NCBI RefSeq assembly: GCF_022271405.1
Contig: NZ_JAJNAL010000003.1
Location: forward strand, 144,934 to 208,933
DNA length: 64,000 nt
Direction of reading: 5' to 3'
Origin: Rhodopseudomonas infernalis
GTDB lineage: Bacteria; Pseudomonadota; Alphaproteobacteria; Rhizobiales; Xanthobacteraceae
Positions 28,928 through 37,678 of the stretch are shown here, one piece after another. The notes beneath the pieces are model-generated. The model had not been told where the DNA came from. It was given only the letters and a program-made list of their open reading frames with translations, and ran no database searches. Position 1 is the first letter of the stretch. Every line of letters starts with the position of its first letter. The position numbers and the translations under genes were made by a program.

Positions 28928-29422
28928 TCAGTTGCTCTTTGGACCCGCTGCAGCGCCGCTTGCCTGGCCGCTGAGCGTGCCGGCCTGATCCATGGTGGAT
29001 TTGAAGAAGCCTTCAGAATCGCCGAGCGTGACCCGGCGCTGGCAGATCGGCATGCAACTATAAGACTCCCGCTCGACCCCGCGATACACGGTCACCACCT
29101 TGTCCATCGGGCCTTCGACCTGGATCTGCCGATCGGCAACCACGGCGCCCTTTCGGTCCATGGCGATCACGTTGGTGGCGCCGTAGCCTTTTCCAGTGAC
29201 CACGACCATGCCACCGGGCTGCAGCGTGACGTCGGCGATCAGCGGATTGCCGACCACCAGGGTCGAGATGTTCTGCGGAAGCCTGATCAGCTTGGCCTGA
29301 TCGACGTTCACTGAGATGGTCTCTTCGGTGCCCGCGGACACGACGGATGCGGACATCACACCCCCGGCCAGAAGAGAAGCCATAAGGGCTGTGCGCGCCC
29401 CGTGCGAGAAACTGATCGACAT
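28928..29422 (-). CDS. Exported protein with a pilus-secretin N-terminal domain (CpaC N-domain paralogue)
   Basis: A 164-residue protein with a signal peptide (residues 1-30, ending VVSAG) and one domain of the type found at the N-terminus of CpaC/RcpA secretins: LIRLPQNISTLVVGNPLIADVTLQPGGMVVVTGKGYGATNVIAMD. CpaC in this window has the equivalent VVIDLPRDIKDVLVADPKIANAVV...GAAVGQTNIVFFD. There is no secretin domain. Two Cys (SYSCMPICQRR) near residue 120 could form a disulfide. It heads the minus-strand pilus genes and is divergent from flp. Probably a periplasmic Tad accessory. Confidence 0.85.
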   Translation of the reverse strand: MSISFSHGARTALMASLLAGGVMSASVVSAGTEETISVNVDQAKLIRLPQNISTLVVGNPLIADVTLQPGGMVVVTGKGYGATNVIAMDRKGAVVADRQIQVEGPMDKVVTVYRGVERESYSCMPICQRRVTLGDSEGFFKSTMDQAGTLSGQASGAAAGPKSN

Positions 29423-29800
29423 ACTGTACTCCGGGACATCAACGAGCCGGCTAGAGCAGATACGCAGCGGTGCCGGCGCCCGACAGAGCCTAAGATGCCG
29501 TTAATTGATGAATGAAGCGCAAACGGAGCATGGCGAATATGAAGTAACCTGTCCGATCCTGGATCAGGTCACGTCGCGCGCGCGACCGCATTGGTAACAA
29601 CCCGACAACTTCAGTCTAATTTTCGATTAGTTTAATCGGTCATTCACTCTACTTAAGAAGTCGGCGTTCAGTCGATATTTCAGCAATCGAATTAACTGCG
29701 CTGCAATTTCCCGCCCTTACGTTGCACACATGGTCGCGGTGCTGAGAACGCCGGAAAGACCAAACAAAGTTCGACAGCCAAGGGCACATGGAGCTACCCA
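29423..29800. promoter_or_regulatory. Divergent promoter region of the pilus genes (378 bp)
   Basis: No gene is visible. The centre (29600-29700) is AT-rich for this genome and contains the inverted repeat CGATTA-GTT-TAATCG near 29627-29641, possible operator. It must carry the promoters for flp on the plus strand and the secretin-N-domain gene on the minus strand. Confidence 0.55.
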
Positions 29801-29974
29801 ATGAAGAACCTTCTTGCGCGTTTCGTTAAGGACGAGTCCGGCGCCACCGCCATCGAATACGGCCTGATCGCCGCCGGCATCGCCCTGGCCGTGATCGCCG
29901 TCGTCAACGGTATCGGCACCAAGCTGAACACCGCCTTCACGGCGATCAGCGGCAACCTCAAGACCGCTCCGTAA
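29801..29974 (+). CDS. flp: Flp/PilA pilin
   Basis: A 57-residue Tad pilin, the main fibre subunit. It reads MKNLLARFVKDESGATAIEYGLIAAGIALAVI: a short basic leader, then the prepilin peptidase site G/ATAIEY with Glu 19 and Tyr 20 at positions 5 and 6 after cleavage, then one hydrophobic helix. Too short for common ORF cut-offs. GGAG lies 7 bases before the ATG. A terminator follows, so flp is probably made in excess over the downstream machine. Confidence 0.95.
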   Translation: MKNLLARFVKDESGATAIEYGLIAAGIALAVIAVVNGIGTKLNTAFTAISGNLKTAP

Positions 29975-29990
29975 TCGAGGAAGAGGTCAC

Positions 29991-30024
29991 AACAAGGCCT
30001 CGGTTCGCCCGGGGCCTTTTTGTT
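29991..30024 (+). terminator. Intrinsic terminator after flp
   Basis: AACAAGGCC (29991-29999) pairs with GGCCTTTTTGTT across a C/G-rich loop, with the T-run in the 3' arm. It is 17 bases after the flp stop codon. Confidence 0.85.
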
Positions 30025-30030
30025 CTGACA

Positions 30031-30201
30031 ATGCGCCGATCGCCATCAGTCGAGTCACAAGTCATGAATCGCAGCGGTCGGGCATTGCTGACGGAGGCGA
30101 CGAGGCCGGCATGGCGCGAGATCGCCGCCCGCCAGGCGGTTTGCGCCGCGCTCGCGCTCGCGATCTTCGCAGTCGCTGTCCGCATCGCCCTGGTCTGGTG
30201 A
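30031..30201 (+). CDS. Small single-pass membrane protein between flp and cpaA (hypothetical)
   Basis: A 56-codon frame starting at ATG 30031 (MRRSPSVESQVMNRSGRALL), or a 45-residue form from ATG 30064. It has a basic N-terminal half and a C-terminal hydrophobic helix, VCAALALAIFAVAVRIALVW, that stops right after the helix. No family is recognised. The lack of a clear ribosome-binding site for the first ATG lowers confidence. If real, it is a tail-anchored protein encoded in the pilus locus. Confidence 0.4.
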   Translation: MRRSPSVESQVMNRSGRALLTEATRPAWREIAARQAVCAALALAIFAVAVRIALVW

Positions 30202-30295
30202 CCAGGCTGACGTTTGACGATCATTCATCTCTGCACGATAGGTTGTGCCCGCGGTCCGCGGCTGTCGCGACCTTCGTTATCGGCGAGACTTGACC

Positions 30296-30820
30296 ATGGT
30301 CGCTGACCTGTTGCGCCTGTCGCTGTTTCCGGCCCTGATGGCTTTCGCCGCGTCCAGCGATCTTTTCACCATGACGATCTCCAACCGCGTCTCGCTGTTG
30401 TTGGTCGCCGGCTTCGTCGTGCTCGCCCTGCTCTCCGGCATGAGCCTCGAACTGATCGGGCTGCATTTCGCGGCCGGTCTGACCGTCCTGGCTGTCGCTT
30501 TCACCTGCTTCGCGATGGGCTGGATCGGCGGCGGCGACGCCAAGGTCGCGTCGGCGGCTGCGTTGTGGTTCGGCTTCGAAAATCTGTTGGAGTACTTGAT
30601 CTACGCTTCGCTGTTCGGCGGCGCGTTGACTGTGCTGCTGCTCGGCTTCCGGCAGTTGCCGCTGCCCTCTCCGCTGACAAGTCAGCCCTGGTTGCTGCGG
30701 CTGCACGCTCAGGAGACCGGCGTTCCTTACGGGATCGCGCTCGCGCTCGGCGCCCTGATGGTTTATCCGCACACCGAGTGGATCAAGGCTGTCGATCTGG
30801 CCCGTTTCGCGGTGAACTGA
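30296..30820 (+). CDS. cpaA: Prepilin peptidase CpaA (TadV)
   Basis: A 174-residue inner-membrane aspartic protease that cleaves the leader of Flp and the TadE-like pseudopilins. It has about five hydrophobic helices. The two catalytic Asp are in AASSDLFTMTISNR (Asp near 21) and the motif GWIGGGDAKV (Asp near 81), as in type IV prepilin peptidases. It lacks the N-methylation domain, normal for CpaA. ATG 30296 is chosen because the preceding codons are hydrophilic and do not fit the family. Confidence 0.93.
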   Translation: MVADLLRLSLFPALMAFAASSDLFTMTISNRVSLLLVAGFVVLALLSGMSLELIGLHFAAGLTVLAVAFTCFAMGWIGGGDAKVASAAALWFGFENLLEYLIYASLFGGALTVLLLGFRQLPLPSPLTSQPWLLRLHAQETGVPYGIALALGALMVYPHTEWIKAVDLARFAVN

Positions 30821-30862
30821 CGGCCTCCAAACGACTCGTTAACTCGATTTAGATACGCGTCA

Positions 30863-30878
30863 TTAACCATGCTTTGAC
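30863..30878 (+). promoter_or_regulatory. CtrA-like site before cpaB
   Basis: TTAACCATGCTTTGAC fits TTAA-N7-TTAAC with one mismatch (TTGAC), the full-length CtrA site. It lies in the 115-bp gap between cpaA and cpaB, 58 bases before the cpaB ATG. Confidence 0.4.
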
Positions 30879-30935
30879 GAATAGCTGGTCAACTCCAGCT
30901 ATCGAGGCGGGATCCGCCGTCGAGTCATTCGGGAA

Positions 30936-31748
30936 ATGAAGCGTATGAATACCGCGCGTATCGTCGTCCTGGCTATTGCGATCAGCGCCGGCGCGGTCGC
31001 CGCCTATCTCGCCAGTGGCGGAGGCGGGCAGGAGACGGCTGGCCCCCCCGCCCCCGTCGCCCAGCTGCCCACGGTCGACGTCCTGGTGGCCAAATCCGAC
31101 ATCCCGCTTGGCCAGCCGGTCGGCCCCGACGACGTGCAGTGGCAGAGCTGGCCCGCCGCGACCGCCAGCTCGCAATTCATCAGGCGCAACGAACAGCCCG
31201 AAGCGAGCCGACAGATCGCCGGGTCGATCGCCCGCTCCCCCTTCATCGCGGGCGAGCCGATCCGCGAGCAAAAACTGGTCAAGGCCACCGGCTCCGGCTT
31301 CATGGCGGCAATCCTCCCGACCGGCATGCGGGCGATCTCGACGGAGATCTCGCCCGAGACCGGCGCCGGCGGGTTCATCCTGCCGAACGATCGCGTCGAC
31401 GTCATCCTCTCCAAGCGCGACCGCAACCCGGACCGCACCGGTGGCAGCGCCGAGACCGTCAATTCGGAGATCATCCTCAGCAACATCCGGGTGCTCGCGA
31501 TCGATCAGACGATCGAAGAGAAGAACGGCCAGAAGGTCGTGGTCGGCAAGACCGCCACGCTCGAACTCAAGCCGGAGCAGGCGGAATTTCTCGCCCGCGC
31601 GCGGCAGAGCGGCACGCTGTCCCTGGCGCTGCGCAGCCTCGCCGATGCCAACGCGCCCGCGACAGAGGACGGCGGCGGCGGCGGCAGGCGCGATAGCGTC
31701 AACGTCGTTCGTTATGGCGTGTCCTCACAAACCACGATCCCGAAGTGA
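30936..31748 (+). CDS. cpaB: Tad pilus assembly protein CpaB (RcpC)
   Basis: A 270-residue protein with an N-terminal membrane anchor (IVVLAIAISAGAVAAYLAS, residues 9-27) and a periplasmic SAF domain (TVDVLVAKSDIPLGQPVGPDDVQW, residues 46-69) followed by the RcpC/CpaB domain (GMRAISTEISPETGAGGFILPNDRVDVIL). It is thought to gate or stabilise the secretin. It is followed by cpaC after 14 bp. Confidence 0.93.
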   Translation: MKRMNTARIVVLAIAISAGAVAAYLASGGGGQETAGPPAPVAQLPTVDVLVAKSDIPLGQPVGPDDVQWQSWPAATASSQFIRRNEQPEASRQIAGSIARSPFIAGEPIREQKLVKATGSGFMAAILPTGMRAISTEISPETGAGGFILPNDRVDVILSKRDRNPDRTGGSAETVNSEIILSNIRVLAIDQTIEEKNGQKVVVGKTATLELKPEQAEFLARARQSGTLSLALRSLADANAPATEDGGGGGRRDSVNVVRYGVSSQTTIPK

Positions 31749-31762
31749 CCAGAGGAACGGAA

Positions 31763-33190
31763 ATGTACCGCGGGACCAATCACCGATTCGTCCGGACCCT
31801 GAAGGGCACGGCGATGGCACTCGCCGCGCTGACGTTGCTGCCGGTGTTGCCGGTGCAGGCCAGCGACTATCGCCAGGCGCCGTCCCAGATGTCCGGCTTG
31901 AACGCTCGTCCGCTCGCGCTGGGTATCGGCAAATCGGTGGTGATCGACCTGCCGCGTGACATCAAGGACGTACTGGTCGCCGATCCCAAGATCGCCAATG
32001 CGGTGGTGCGTTCGGCGCAGCGCGCCTACATCATCGGTGCCGCCGTCGGCCAAACCAACATCGTGTTCTTCGACGCCAGCGGTCAGCAGATCGGCGCCTA
32101 CGACATCGCCGTGACCCGCGATCTCAACGGCATCCGCACCGCCCTGCGCCAGTCGATCCCTAATGCGGACATTCACGTCGAGGGCCTCGGCGACGGCGTC
32201 ATGCTGCTCGGCTCGGCGGCGACCGCCATCGAGGCGCAGCAGGCTGCCGATCTCGCTGCGCGGCTGACGGGCGACCCCAGCAGGGTCGTCAACAACATCG
32301 CGATCCGCGGCCGCGACCAGGTGATGCTGAAGATCACCGTCGCCGAGGTGCAGCGCAACATCATCAAGCAGCTCGGCGTCGATCTCACCGCCAATATGAG
32401 CTACGGCACCTCGGTGGTGAAGTTCTCCAACAGCAATCCGTTCACCCAGTCGGGCCAAGCGCTGGTGGCGGGCAACGCGCTGACGACCTCGTTCGGCAAC
32501 GGCCCGTCGGTGCAGGCCACGCTGCGGGCGATGGAGAGCGCAGGCGTGGTGCGCACGCTCGCTGAGCCGAACCTGACGGCGATTTCCGGCGAACCGGCTA
32601 GCTTTCTGGCCGGCGGCGAATTCCCCGTTCCGAGCGGCGTGACCTGTACCAACAGCCTGTGTACGCCGTCGGTGACCTTCAAGAAGTTCGGTGTGCTGCT
32701 CAACTTCACCCCGGTGGTGTTGAGCGAAGGCAAGATCAGCCTGAAGGTGTCGACGGAAGTCTCGGAAGTCTCGAGCGACAACGCAATCACGATCAGTGGC
32801 CTGTCGGTGCCGTCAATCAAGACACGCCGCGTCGACAGCACGGTCGAAATTCCGTCGGGCGGCTCGCTGGCGATGGCCGGCTTGATCCAGGACCAGACCA
32901 AGCAAGCCATCAACGGCCTGCCCGGTATGACCCAGCTGCCTGTGCTCGGCACCCTGTTCCGCAGCCGCGACTACATCAACCGCCAGACCGAACTGATGGT
33001 TCTGGTGACGCCCTACGTGGTGCGCGCCGTGGCGCAGAAGGATCTGTCGCGGCCAGACGACGGCTTCGCCGACGCGTCGGATCCGCAATCCGATCTGCTC
33101 GGCAACATCAACCGCATCTACGGCGTGCCCGGCCGTGCCGTCGCCCAGGGTCAGAACTATCGGGGCCGGTTCGGCTTCATCACCGATTGA
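31763..33190 (+). CDS. cpaC: Tad pilus outer-membrane secretin CpaC (RcpA)
   Basis: A 475-residue secretin forming the outer-membrane pore for the pilus. Signal peptide (residues 1-34, ending VQA), then the N-domain (GIGKSVVIDLPRDIKDVLVADP), a BON-like part (DGVMLLGSAATAIEAQQAADLA), and the secretin domain after residue 215 with VRTLAEPNLTAISGEPASFLAGGEFPVP and LPVLGTLFRSRDYINRQTELMVLVTP. ATG 31763 follows AGAGGAACGGAA. Confidence 0.95.
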   Translation: MYRGTNHRFVRTLKGTAMALAALTLLPVLPVQASDYRQAPSQMSGLNARPLALGIGKSVVIDLPRDIKDVLVADPKIANAVVRSAQRAYIIGAAVGQTNIVFFDASGQQIGAYDIAVTRDLNGIRTALRQSIPNADIHVEGLGDGVMLLGSAATAIEAQQAADLAARLTGDPSRVVNNIAIRGRDQVMLKITVAEVQRNIIKQLGVDLTANMSYGTSVVKFSNSNPFTQSGQALVAGNALTTSFGNGPSVQATLRAMESAGVVRTLAEPNLTAISGEPASFLAGGEFPVPSGVTCTNSLCTPSVTFKKFGVLLNFTPVVLSEGKISLKVSTEVSEVSSDNAITISGLSVPSIKTRRVDSTVEIPSGGSLAMAGLIQDQTKQAINGLPGMTQLPVLGTLFRSRDYINRQTELMVLVTPYVVRAVAQKDLSRPDDGFADASDPQSDLLGNINRIYGVPGRAVAQGQNYRGRFGFITD

Positions 33191-33209
33191 GCGGGACGAG
33201 GACAGGATA

Positions 33210-33938
33210 ATGATTCCCATGCTACCCGCTCGTGCACGTCGCAGCCTAAGTGTCGGCGCTACTTTGGCCGCCGTGTCGATGGCGCTGGGCGCTTGCACCC
33301 ACACCTCGCGCACCGAAGACGTCACCGCGAGCATCCCGCTCGACTATCGGCAGCGCCACCCGATCGCCATCCAGGAAGCCGACCGCAGCCTCGTGTTGTT
33401 CGTCGGCAATGGCCGCGGCGGGCTGACATCGCCGCAGCGTAGCGATGTGATGGCGTTCGGACGCGAGTGGCTGCGCGAGGGCACCGGTTCGATCATCGCC
33501 GAGGTGCCGTCGGGAACGCCGAACGCCCGCGCGGCCGGCGAAACCGTCCGCGAGATTCAGGCGGTGCTCGCTGGCGCGGGCGTCCCGCCCCGCGGCGTCA
33601 TCGTGAAGCCGTTTCACCCGACTGACCCGCGCACGTTCGCGGCGATCCGCCTGCTGTACCCGAAGGTCGCGGCAGTGGCCGGACCGTGCGGACTGTGGCC
33701 GGAGGACATCGGCCCGTCGATCAAGAACAAGGGCTATCTGGACAACCGCCAGTACTGGAATTTTGGCTGCGCCAACCAGCGCAATCTGGCCGCGATGGTC
33801 GAAAACCCGTCGGATCTGGTGCAGCCGCGCGCCGAGACGCCGCCCTACACAGCCCGCCGTGCCGTCACATTCGATACCTACCGCACCACCAAGCCGCAAA
33901 CCACCGACAAGGCCCAACTGAGTAACGTGGGACCATGA
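33210..33938 (+). CDS. cpaD: Tad pilus lipoprotein CpaD
   Basis: A 242-residue outer-membrane lipoprotein that helps CpaC assemble. The lipobox ALGAC is at residues 25-29 (Cys 29). The CpaD/TadX domain shows LDYRQRHPIAIQEADRSL, VIVKPFHPTDPRTFAAIRL and NFGCANQRNLAAMVENPSDLVQPR, the usual C-terminal signature. It overlaps cpaE by 4 bases (ATGA). Confidence 0.94.
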   Translation: MIPMLPARARRSLSVGATLAAVSMALGACTHTSRTEDVTASIPLDYRQRHPIAIQEADRSLVLFVGNGRGGLTSPQRSDVMAFGREWLREGTGSIIAEVPSGTPNARAAGETVREIQAVLAGAGVPPRGVIVKPFHPTDPRTFAAIRLLYPKVAAVAGPCGLWPEDIGPSIKNKGYLDNRQYWNFGCANQRNLAAMVENPSDLVQPRAETPPYTARRAVTFDTYRTTKPQTTDKAQLSNVGP

Positions 33939-35212
33939 TCAGCTACGGACGCCATAATCAGGACACCCCCGAGACCGGCACGCCCGCGTCGTCCGCAGCG
34001 TCGGACGAGCACATCGCGCCGGCTCCTCGCGTATCGGTGCAGGCCTTCTGCGAGTCGGTCGAGACCGCCGCGGCTGTGCAGGCCGCCGGCGAAGACCGCC
34101 GCCTGGCCAAGGCTCATCTCAAGATCCAGATGGGTGGCATGGCGGCCGCGATCGAAGCCTATCGCTCGGCACCGACGCCGAACGTCATCATTCTGGAAAC
34201 CGACCCGCGCAGCGACATTCTCGCCGGCCTCGATCAACTCGCCACGGTTTGCGATCCCGGCACCCGCGTCATCGTCATCGGCAAGGTCAATGACGTGACG
34301 CTGTATCGCGAGTTGGTCCGCCGCGGCGTCAGCGACTACTCGATCGCACCGGTCGAGCCGATCGACGTCGTGCGTTCGATCTGTAACCTGTTCTCGGCGC
34401 CGGAAGCCAAGGCGGTCGGCCGGATCATCGCAGTGGTCGGCGCCAAGGGTGGCGTCGGCGCCTCGACCATCTCGCACAACGTCGCCTGGGCGATCGCCCG
34501 GGATCTGGCCCTTGATTCCGTCGTCGCAGATCTCGATCTCGCCTTCGGCACCGCCGGCCTCGACTACAACCAAGACCCGCCGCAGGGCATCGCCGAGGCG
34601 GTGTTTTCGCCCGACCGCGTCGACACTGCGTTCGTCGATCGCCTGCTGTCGAAATGCACCGATCATCTCAGCCTGTTGGCCGCACCGGCGACGCTGGAGC
34701 GGGTGTACGATTTCGGAAGCGAGGCGTTCGACTCGATCTTCGACACGCTGCGCGCCACGATGCCCTGCATCGTCCTCGACGTGCCGCATCAATGGACGGG
34801 ATGGACCAAGCGCGCGCTGATCAATGCCGACGACATCCTGATCGTCGCCGCACCGGATCTCGCCAATCTGCGGAATACCAAGAACCTATACGACCTGCTC
34901 CGCGCGGCGCGTCCCAACGACAGGCCGCCGCTGTATTGTCTGAACCAGGTCGGCGTGCCGAAGCGGCCCGAGATCAGCGCCAGCGAATTCGCCAAGGCGA
35001 TCGAGAGTCAACCGATCGTCAGCATCCCTTTCGACCCGCAGATGTTCGGCCTGGCCGCCAACAACGGCCAGATGATCGCGGAGATCGCGGCGAGCCACAA
35101 GGTCACCGATATGTTTCTGCAGATCGCGCAGCGCCTGACCGGACGCGGCGAAGCCAAGAAGCCTAAAGGCGGCCTCCTGGGACCGATCTTGGAGAAGCTG
35201 CGGGCCAAATAG
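33935..35212 (+). CDS. cpaE: Tad pilus localisation ATPase CpaE (TadZ)
   Basis: A 425-residue cytosolic protein that places the pilus machine at the pole in relatives. Residues 35-155 form a receiver-like domain (VSVQAFCESVETAAAV...NVIILETDPRS). A ParA/MinD-type ATPase follows with the deviant Walker A GAKGGVGAS near residue 170 and DLDLAFGTAGLDYNQDPP near 204. Its Gly/Ser form (ending AST in place of KTT) is common in CpaE. It overlaps cpaD by 4 bases. Confidence 0.94.
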   Translation: MISYGRHNQDTPETGTPASSAASDEHIAPAPRVSVQAFCESVETAAAVQAAGEDRRLAKAHLKIQMGGMAAAIEAYRSAPTPNVIILETDPRSDILAGLDQLATVCDPGTRVIVIGKVNDVTLYRELVRRGVSDYSIAPVEPIDVVRSICNLFSAPEAKAVGRIIAVVGAKGGVGASTISHNVAWAIARDLALDSVVADLDLAFGTAGLDYNQDPPQGIAEAVFSPDRVDTAFVDRLLSKCTDHLSLLAAPATLERVYDFGSEAFDSIFDTLRATMPCIVLDVPHQWTGWTKRALINADDILIVAAPDLANLRNTKNLYDLLRAARPNDRPPLYCLNQVGVPKRPEISASEFAKAIESQPIVSIPFDPQMFGLAANNGQMIAEIAASHKVTDMFLQIAQRLTGRGEAKKPKGGLLGPILEKLRAK

Positions 35213-35233
35213 CGCGCCCACTGGAGTGTTCTC

Positions 35234-36679
35234 GTGTTTGGTAAGCGTAGCAGCTCAGATCAAGAGGAACGCGGTCCGAAGCCAGTCGTTCTGGCTTCAG
35301 AGCCGGTCGGACGCGGCGTCGACACGGCGGCTGCGATGTCGTCGCCGCCGCTCGCGCCCACGCGCAGCGCGTCTCCGGCGGAAAACCGGCGCTCCGACAC
35401 GTATTACCAGGTCAAGGCGACGATCTTCGGCGCGCTGATCGAAGCGATCGACCTGGCGCAGCTCGCCAAGCTGGACGGCGAGTCGGCTCGTGAGGAGATA
35501 CGCGACATCGTCAACGAGATCATCGCGATCAAGAACATCGTGATGTCGATCGCCGAGCAGGAAGAACTGCTCGACGATATCTGCAATGACGTTCTCGGCT
35601 ATGGCCCGCTCGAACCGCTGCTGTCACGGGACGACATCTCGGACATCATGGTGAACGGCGCCGGCACAGTGTACATCGAAGTCGCCGGCCGCATCCAACG
35701 CACCGGTATTCGGTTTCGCGACAATCAGCAGTTGCTCAACATCTGCCAGCGCATCGTCAGCCAGGTCGGCCGGCGTGTGGACGAATCCTCGCCAATCTGC
35801 GACGCCCGCCTCGCCGACGGCTCCCGCGTCAATGCCATCGTGCCGCCGCTGGCGATCGACGGCCCCGCGCTCACCATCCGCAAATTCAAAAAGGACAAGC
35901 TGACGCTCGATCAGCTCGTCAAATTCGGCGCGATTACGCCCGACGGCGCCGCGATCCTGCAGATCATCGGCCGCAGTCGGTGCAACGTTCTGATCTCCGG
36001 GGGCACCGGTTCCGGCAAGACGACGTTGCTGAACTGCCTCACCAACTACATCGACGCCGACGAACGCATCATCACCTGCGAGGACGCGGCCGAACTGCAA
36101 CTGCAGCAGCCGCACGTGGTTCGGCTGGAAACCCGGCCGCCGAACATCGAGGGCGAAGGCCAGGTGACGATGCGCGAGCTGGTGCGCAACTGTCTGCGTA
36201 TGCGCCCGGAGCGGATCATCGTCGGCGAAGTCCGCGGACCGGAAGCGTTTGACCTGCTGCAGGCGATGAACACCGGCCACGACGGCTCGATGGGCACGCT
36301 GCACGCCAACAACCCGCGCGAGGCGCTGTCGCGCTGCGAATCCATGATCACGATGGGCGGCTTCTCGCTGCCGTCGCGGACCATCCGCGAGATGATCTGC
36401 GCGTCGATCGATGTGATCATTCAGGCCGCACGTCTGCGCGACGGCTCGCGTCGCATCACCCACATCACCGAAGTGATGGGGATGGAAGGTGACACCATCA
36501 TCACCCAGGATCTGTTCGTCTACGACATGATCGGCGAGGACGCCAACGGCCACATCATCGGCCGGCACCGCTCGACCGGCATTGGACGGCCGAAATTCTG
36601 GGAACGCGCGCGCTATTATGGCGAGGAAAAGCGGCTCGCGGCGGCTCTCGACGCCGCCGAAGTCGCCAGCAACGTCTGA
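35234..36679 (+). CDS. cpaF: Tad secretion ATPase CpaF (TadA)
   Basis: A 481-residue hexameric ATPase of the VirB11/type II family that drives pilus assembly. Walker [11 protein letters not shown] near residue 260, Asp box [23 protein letters not shown], Walker [31 protein letters not shown] and the His box [11 protein letters not shown]. The N-terminal 60 residues are low complexity. The start is GTG 35234 (MFGKRSSSD) after TGGAGTGTTCTC. It is followed by tadB. Confidence 0.96.
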   Translation: MFGKRSSSDQEERGPKPVVLASEPVGRGVDTAAAMSSPPLAPTRSASPAENRRSDTYYQVKATIFGALIEAIDLAQLAKLDGESAREEIRDIVNEIIAIKNIVMSIAEQEELLDDICNDVLGYGPLEPLLSRDDISDIMVNGAGTVYIEVAGRIQRTGIRFRDNQQLLNICQRIVSQVGRRVDESSPICDARLADGSRVNAIVPPLAIDGPALTIRKFKKDKLTLDQLVKFGAITPDGAAILQIIGRSRCNVLISGGTGSGKTTLLNCLTNYIDADERIITCEDAAELQLQQPHVVRLETRPPNIEGEGQVTMRELVRNCLRMRPERIIVGEVRGPEAFDLLQAMNTGHDGSMGTLHANNPREALSRCESMITMGGFSLPSRTIREMICASIDVIIQAARLRDGSRRITHITEVMGMEGDTIITQDLFVYDMIGEDANGHIIGRHRSTGIGRPKFWERARYYGEEKRLAAALDAAEVASNV

Positions 36680-36692
36680 GGAGAGCGGGTCG

Positions 36693-37667
36693 ATGCAGAT
36701 GCAAACGCTCGCTCTCGCGTTCTTCGCCGCGACCGCCGTCGGAGGCCTGGCGTGGGTTTTCCTCTATCCGCTGATGTCCGGCGAGAAGCAGGCAGAGAAG
36801 CGCCGATCTCATGTCGCGCGGAACACGCCGGCGGTGCGGCAGGTCGAAAGGTCCCAGCGCTCGCGACGCGAGCAGGTAGAGGTCTCGCTGCGCGAAATCG
36901 AAGCGCGCAACGCGAAGCAGAAGAATGTTCCGCTGAACAATAGGCTGACCCAGGCCGGTCTCGACTGGACGCCTAAGAAGTTCATCACGATTTCGGTCAG
37001 CCTCGGCGCCGTGGTTTTCGCGCTGGTGATGTTGTTCGACGGCGGCCTGCTCGCGGCCACCCCGATGGCGTTCGCGGCCGGCTTCGGCCTGCCGCGCTGG
37101 ACGCTGAGCTTCCTGAAGAAGCGGCGCGAGAGCAAATTCCTGAAGGCGCTACCCGATGCGGTCGACGTGATTGTGCGAGGTATCAAGGCCGGCCTGCCGC
37201 TGTTCGAGTCGATCAAAGTGGTGGCGGCCGATGCGCCAGAGCCGCTGAAGAGCGAGTTCAACTCGATCATCGAGACCCAGGCGATCGGAATGCCGCTCGG
37301 CGATGCATGTGTCCGTCTCTACGAACGCATGCCGCTGCCGGAGGCGAATTTCTTCGGCATCGTGATCTCTATCCAGCAGAAATCCGGCGGCAATCTGTCG
37401 GAAGCGCTCGGCAACCTGTCGAAGGTGCTGCGTGATCGCAGGCGGATGGCCGAAAAAATTCAGGCGATGTCGATGGAAGCGAAAGCTTCGGCGGCGATCA
37501 TCGGCTCGCTACCGCCGATCGTGATGCTGCTCGTGTACATGTCGACACCCGACTACATCTCGCTGTTATGGACACATCCGATGGGCCAGCTAATGCTCGC
37601 CGCATGCGTGGTATGGATGTCCGTCGGCGTGATGGTGATGAAGAAGATGATCAACTTCGACTTCTGA
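36693..37667 (+). CDS. tadB: Tad inner-membrane platform protein TadB
   Basis: A 324-residue T2SF-domain membrane protein that forms the assembly platform with TadC. An N-terminal helix (residues 5-27), a long basic cytosolic segment, a hydrophobic pair near 102-140, and the T2SF domain with LPDAVDVIVRGIKAGLPLFESIKVVA and IVISIQQKSGGNLSEALGNLSKVLRDRRRM. The last two helices are near the C-terminus. ATG 36693 follows GAGGAGAGCGGGTCG; upstream frame overlaps cpaF and is not used. Confidence 0.94.
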   Translation: MQMQTLALAFFAATAVGGLAWVFLYPLMSGEKQAEKRRSHVARNTPAVRQVERSQRSRREQVEVSLREIEARNAKQKNVPLNNRLTQAGLDWTPKKFITISVSLGAVVFALVMLFDGGLLAATPMAFAAGFGLPRWTLSFLKKRRESKFLKALPDAVDVIVRGIKAGLPLFESIKVVAADAPEPLKSEFNSIIETQAIGMPLGDACVRLYERMPLPEANFFGIVISIQQKSGGNLSEALGNLSKVLRDRRRMAEKIQAMSMEAKASAAIIGSLPPIVMLLVYMSTPDYISLLWTHPMGQLMLAACVVWMSVGVMVMKKMINFDF

Positions 37668-37678
37668 CGAGGACTGAC

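Noticed and set aside
33170..33190. Frameshift or truncation in the Tad cluster
   Set aside because: All tad/cpa genes have normal length and motifs, with short gaps or 4-base overlaps; no break was found.
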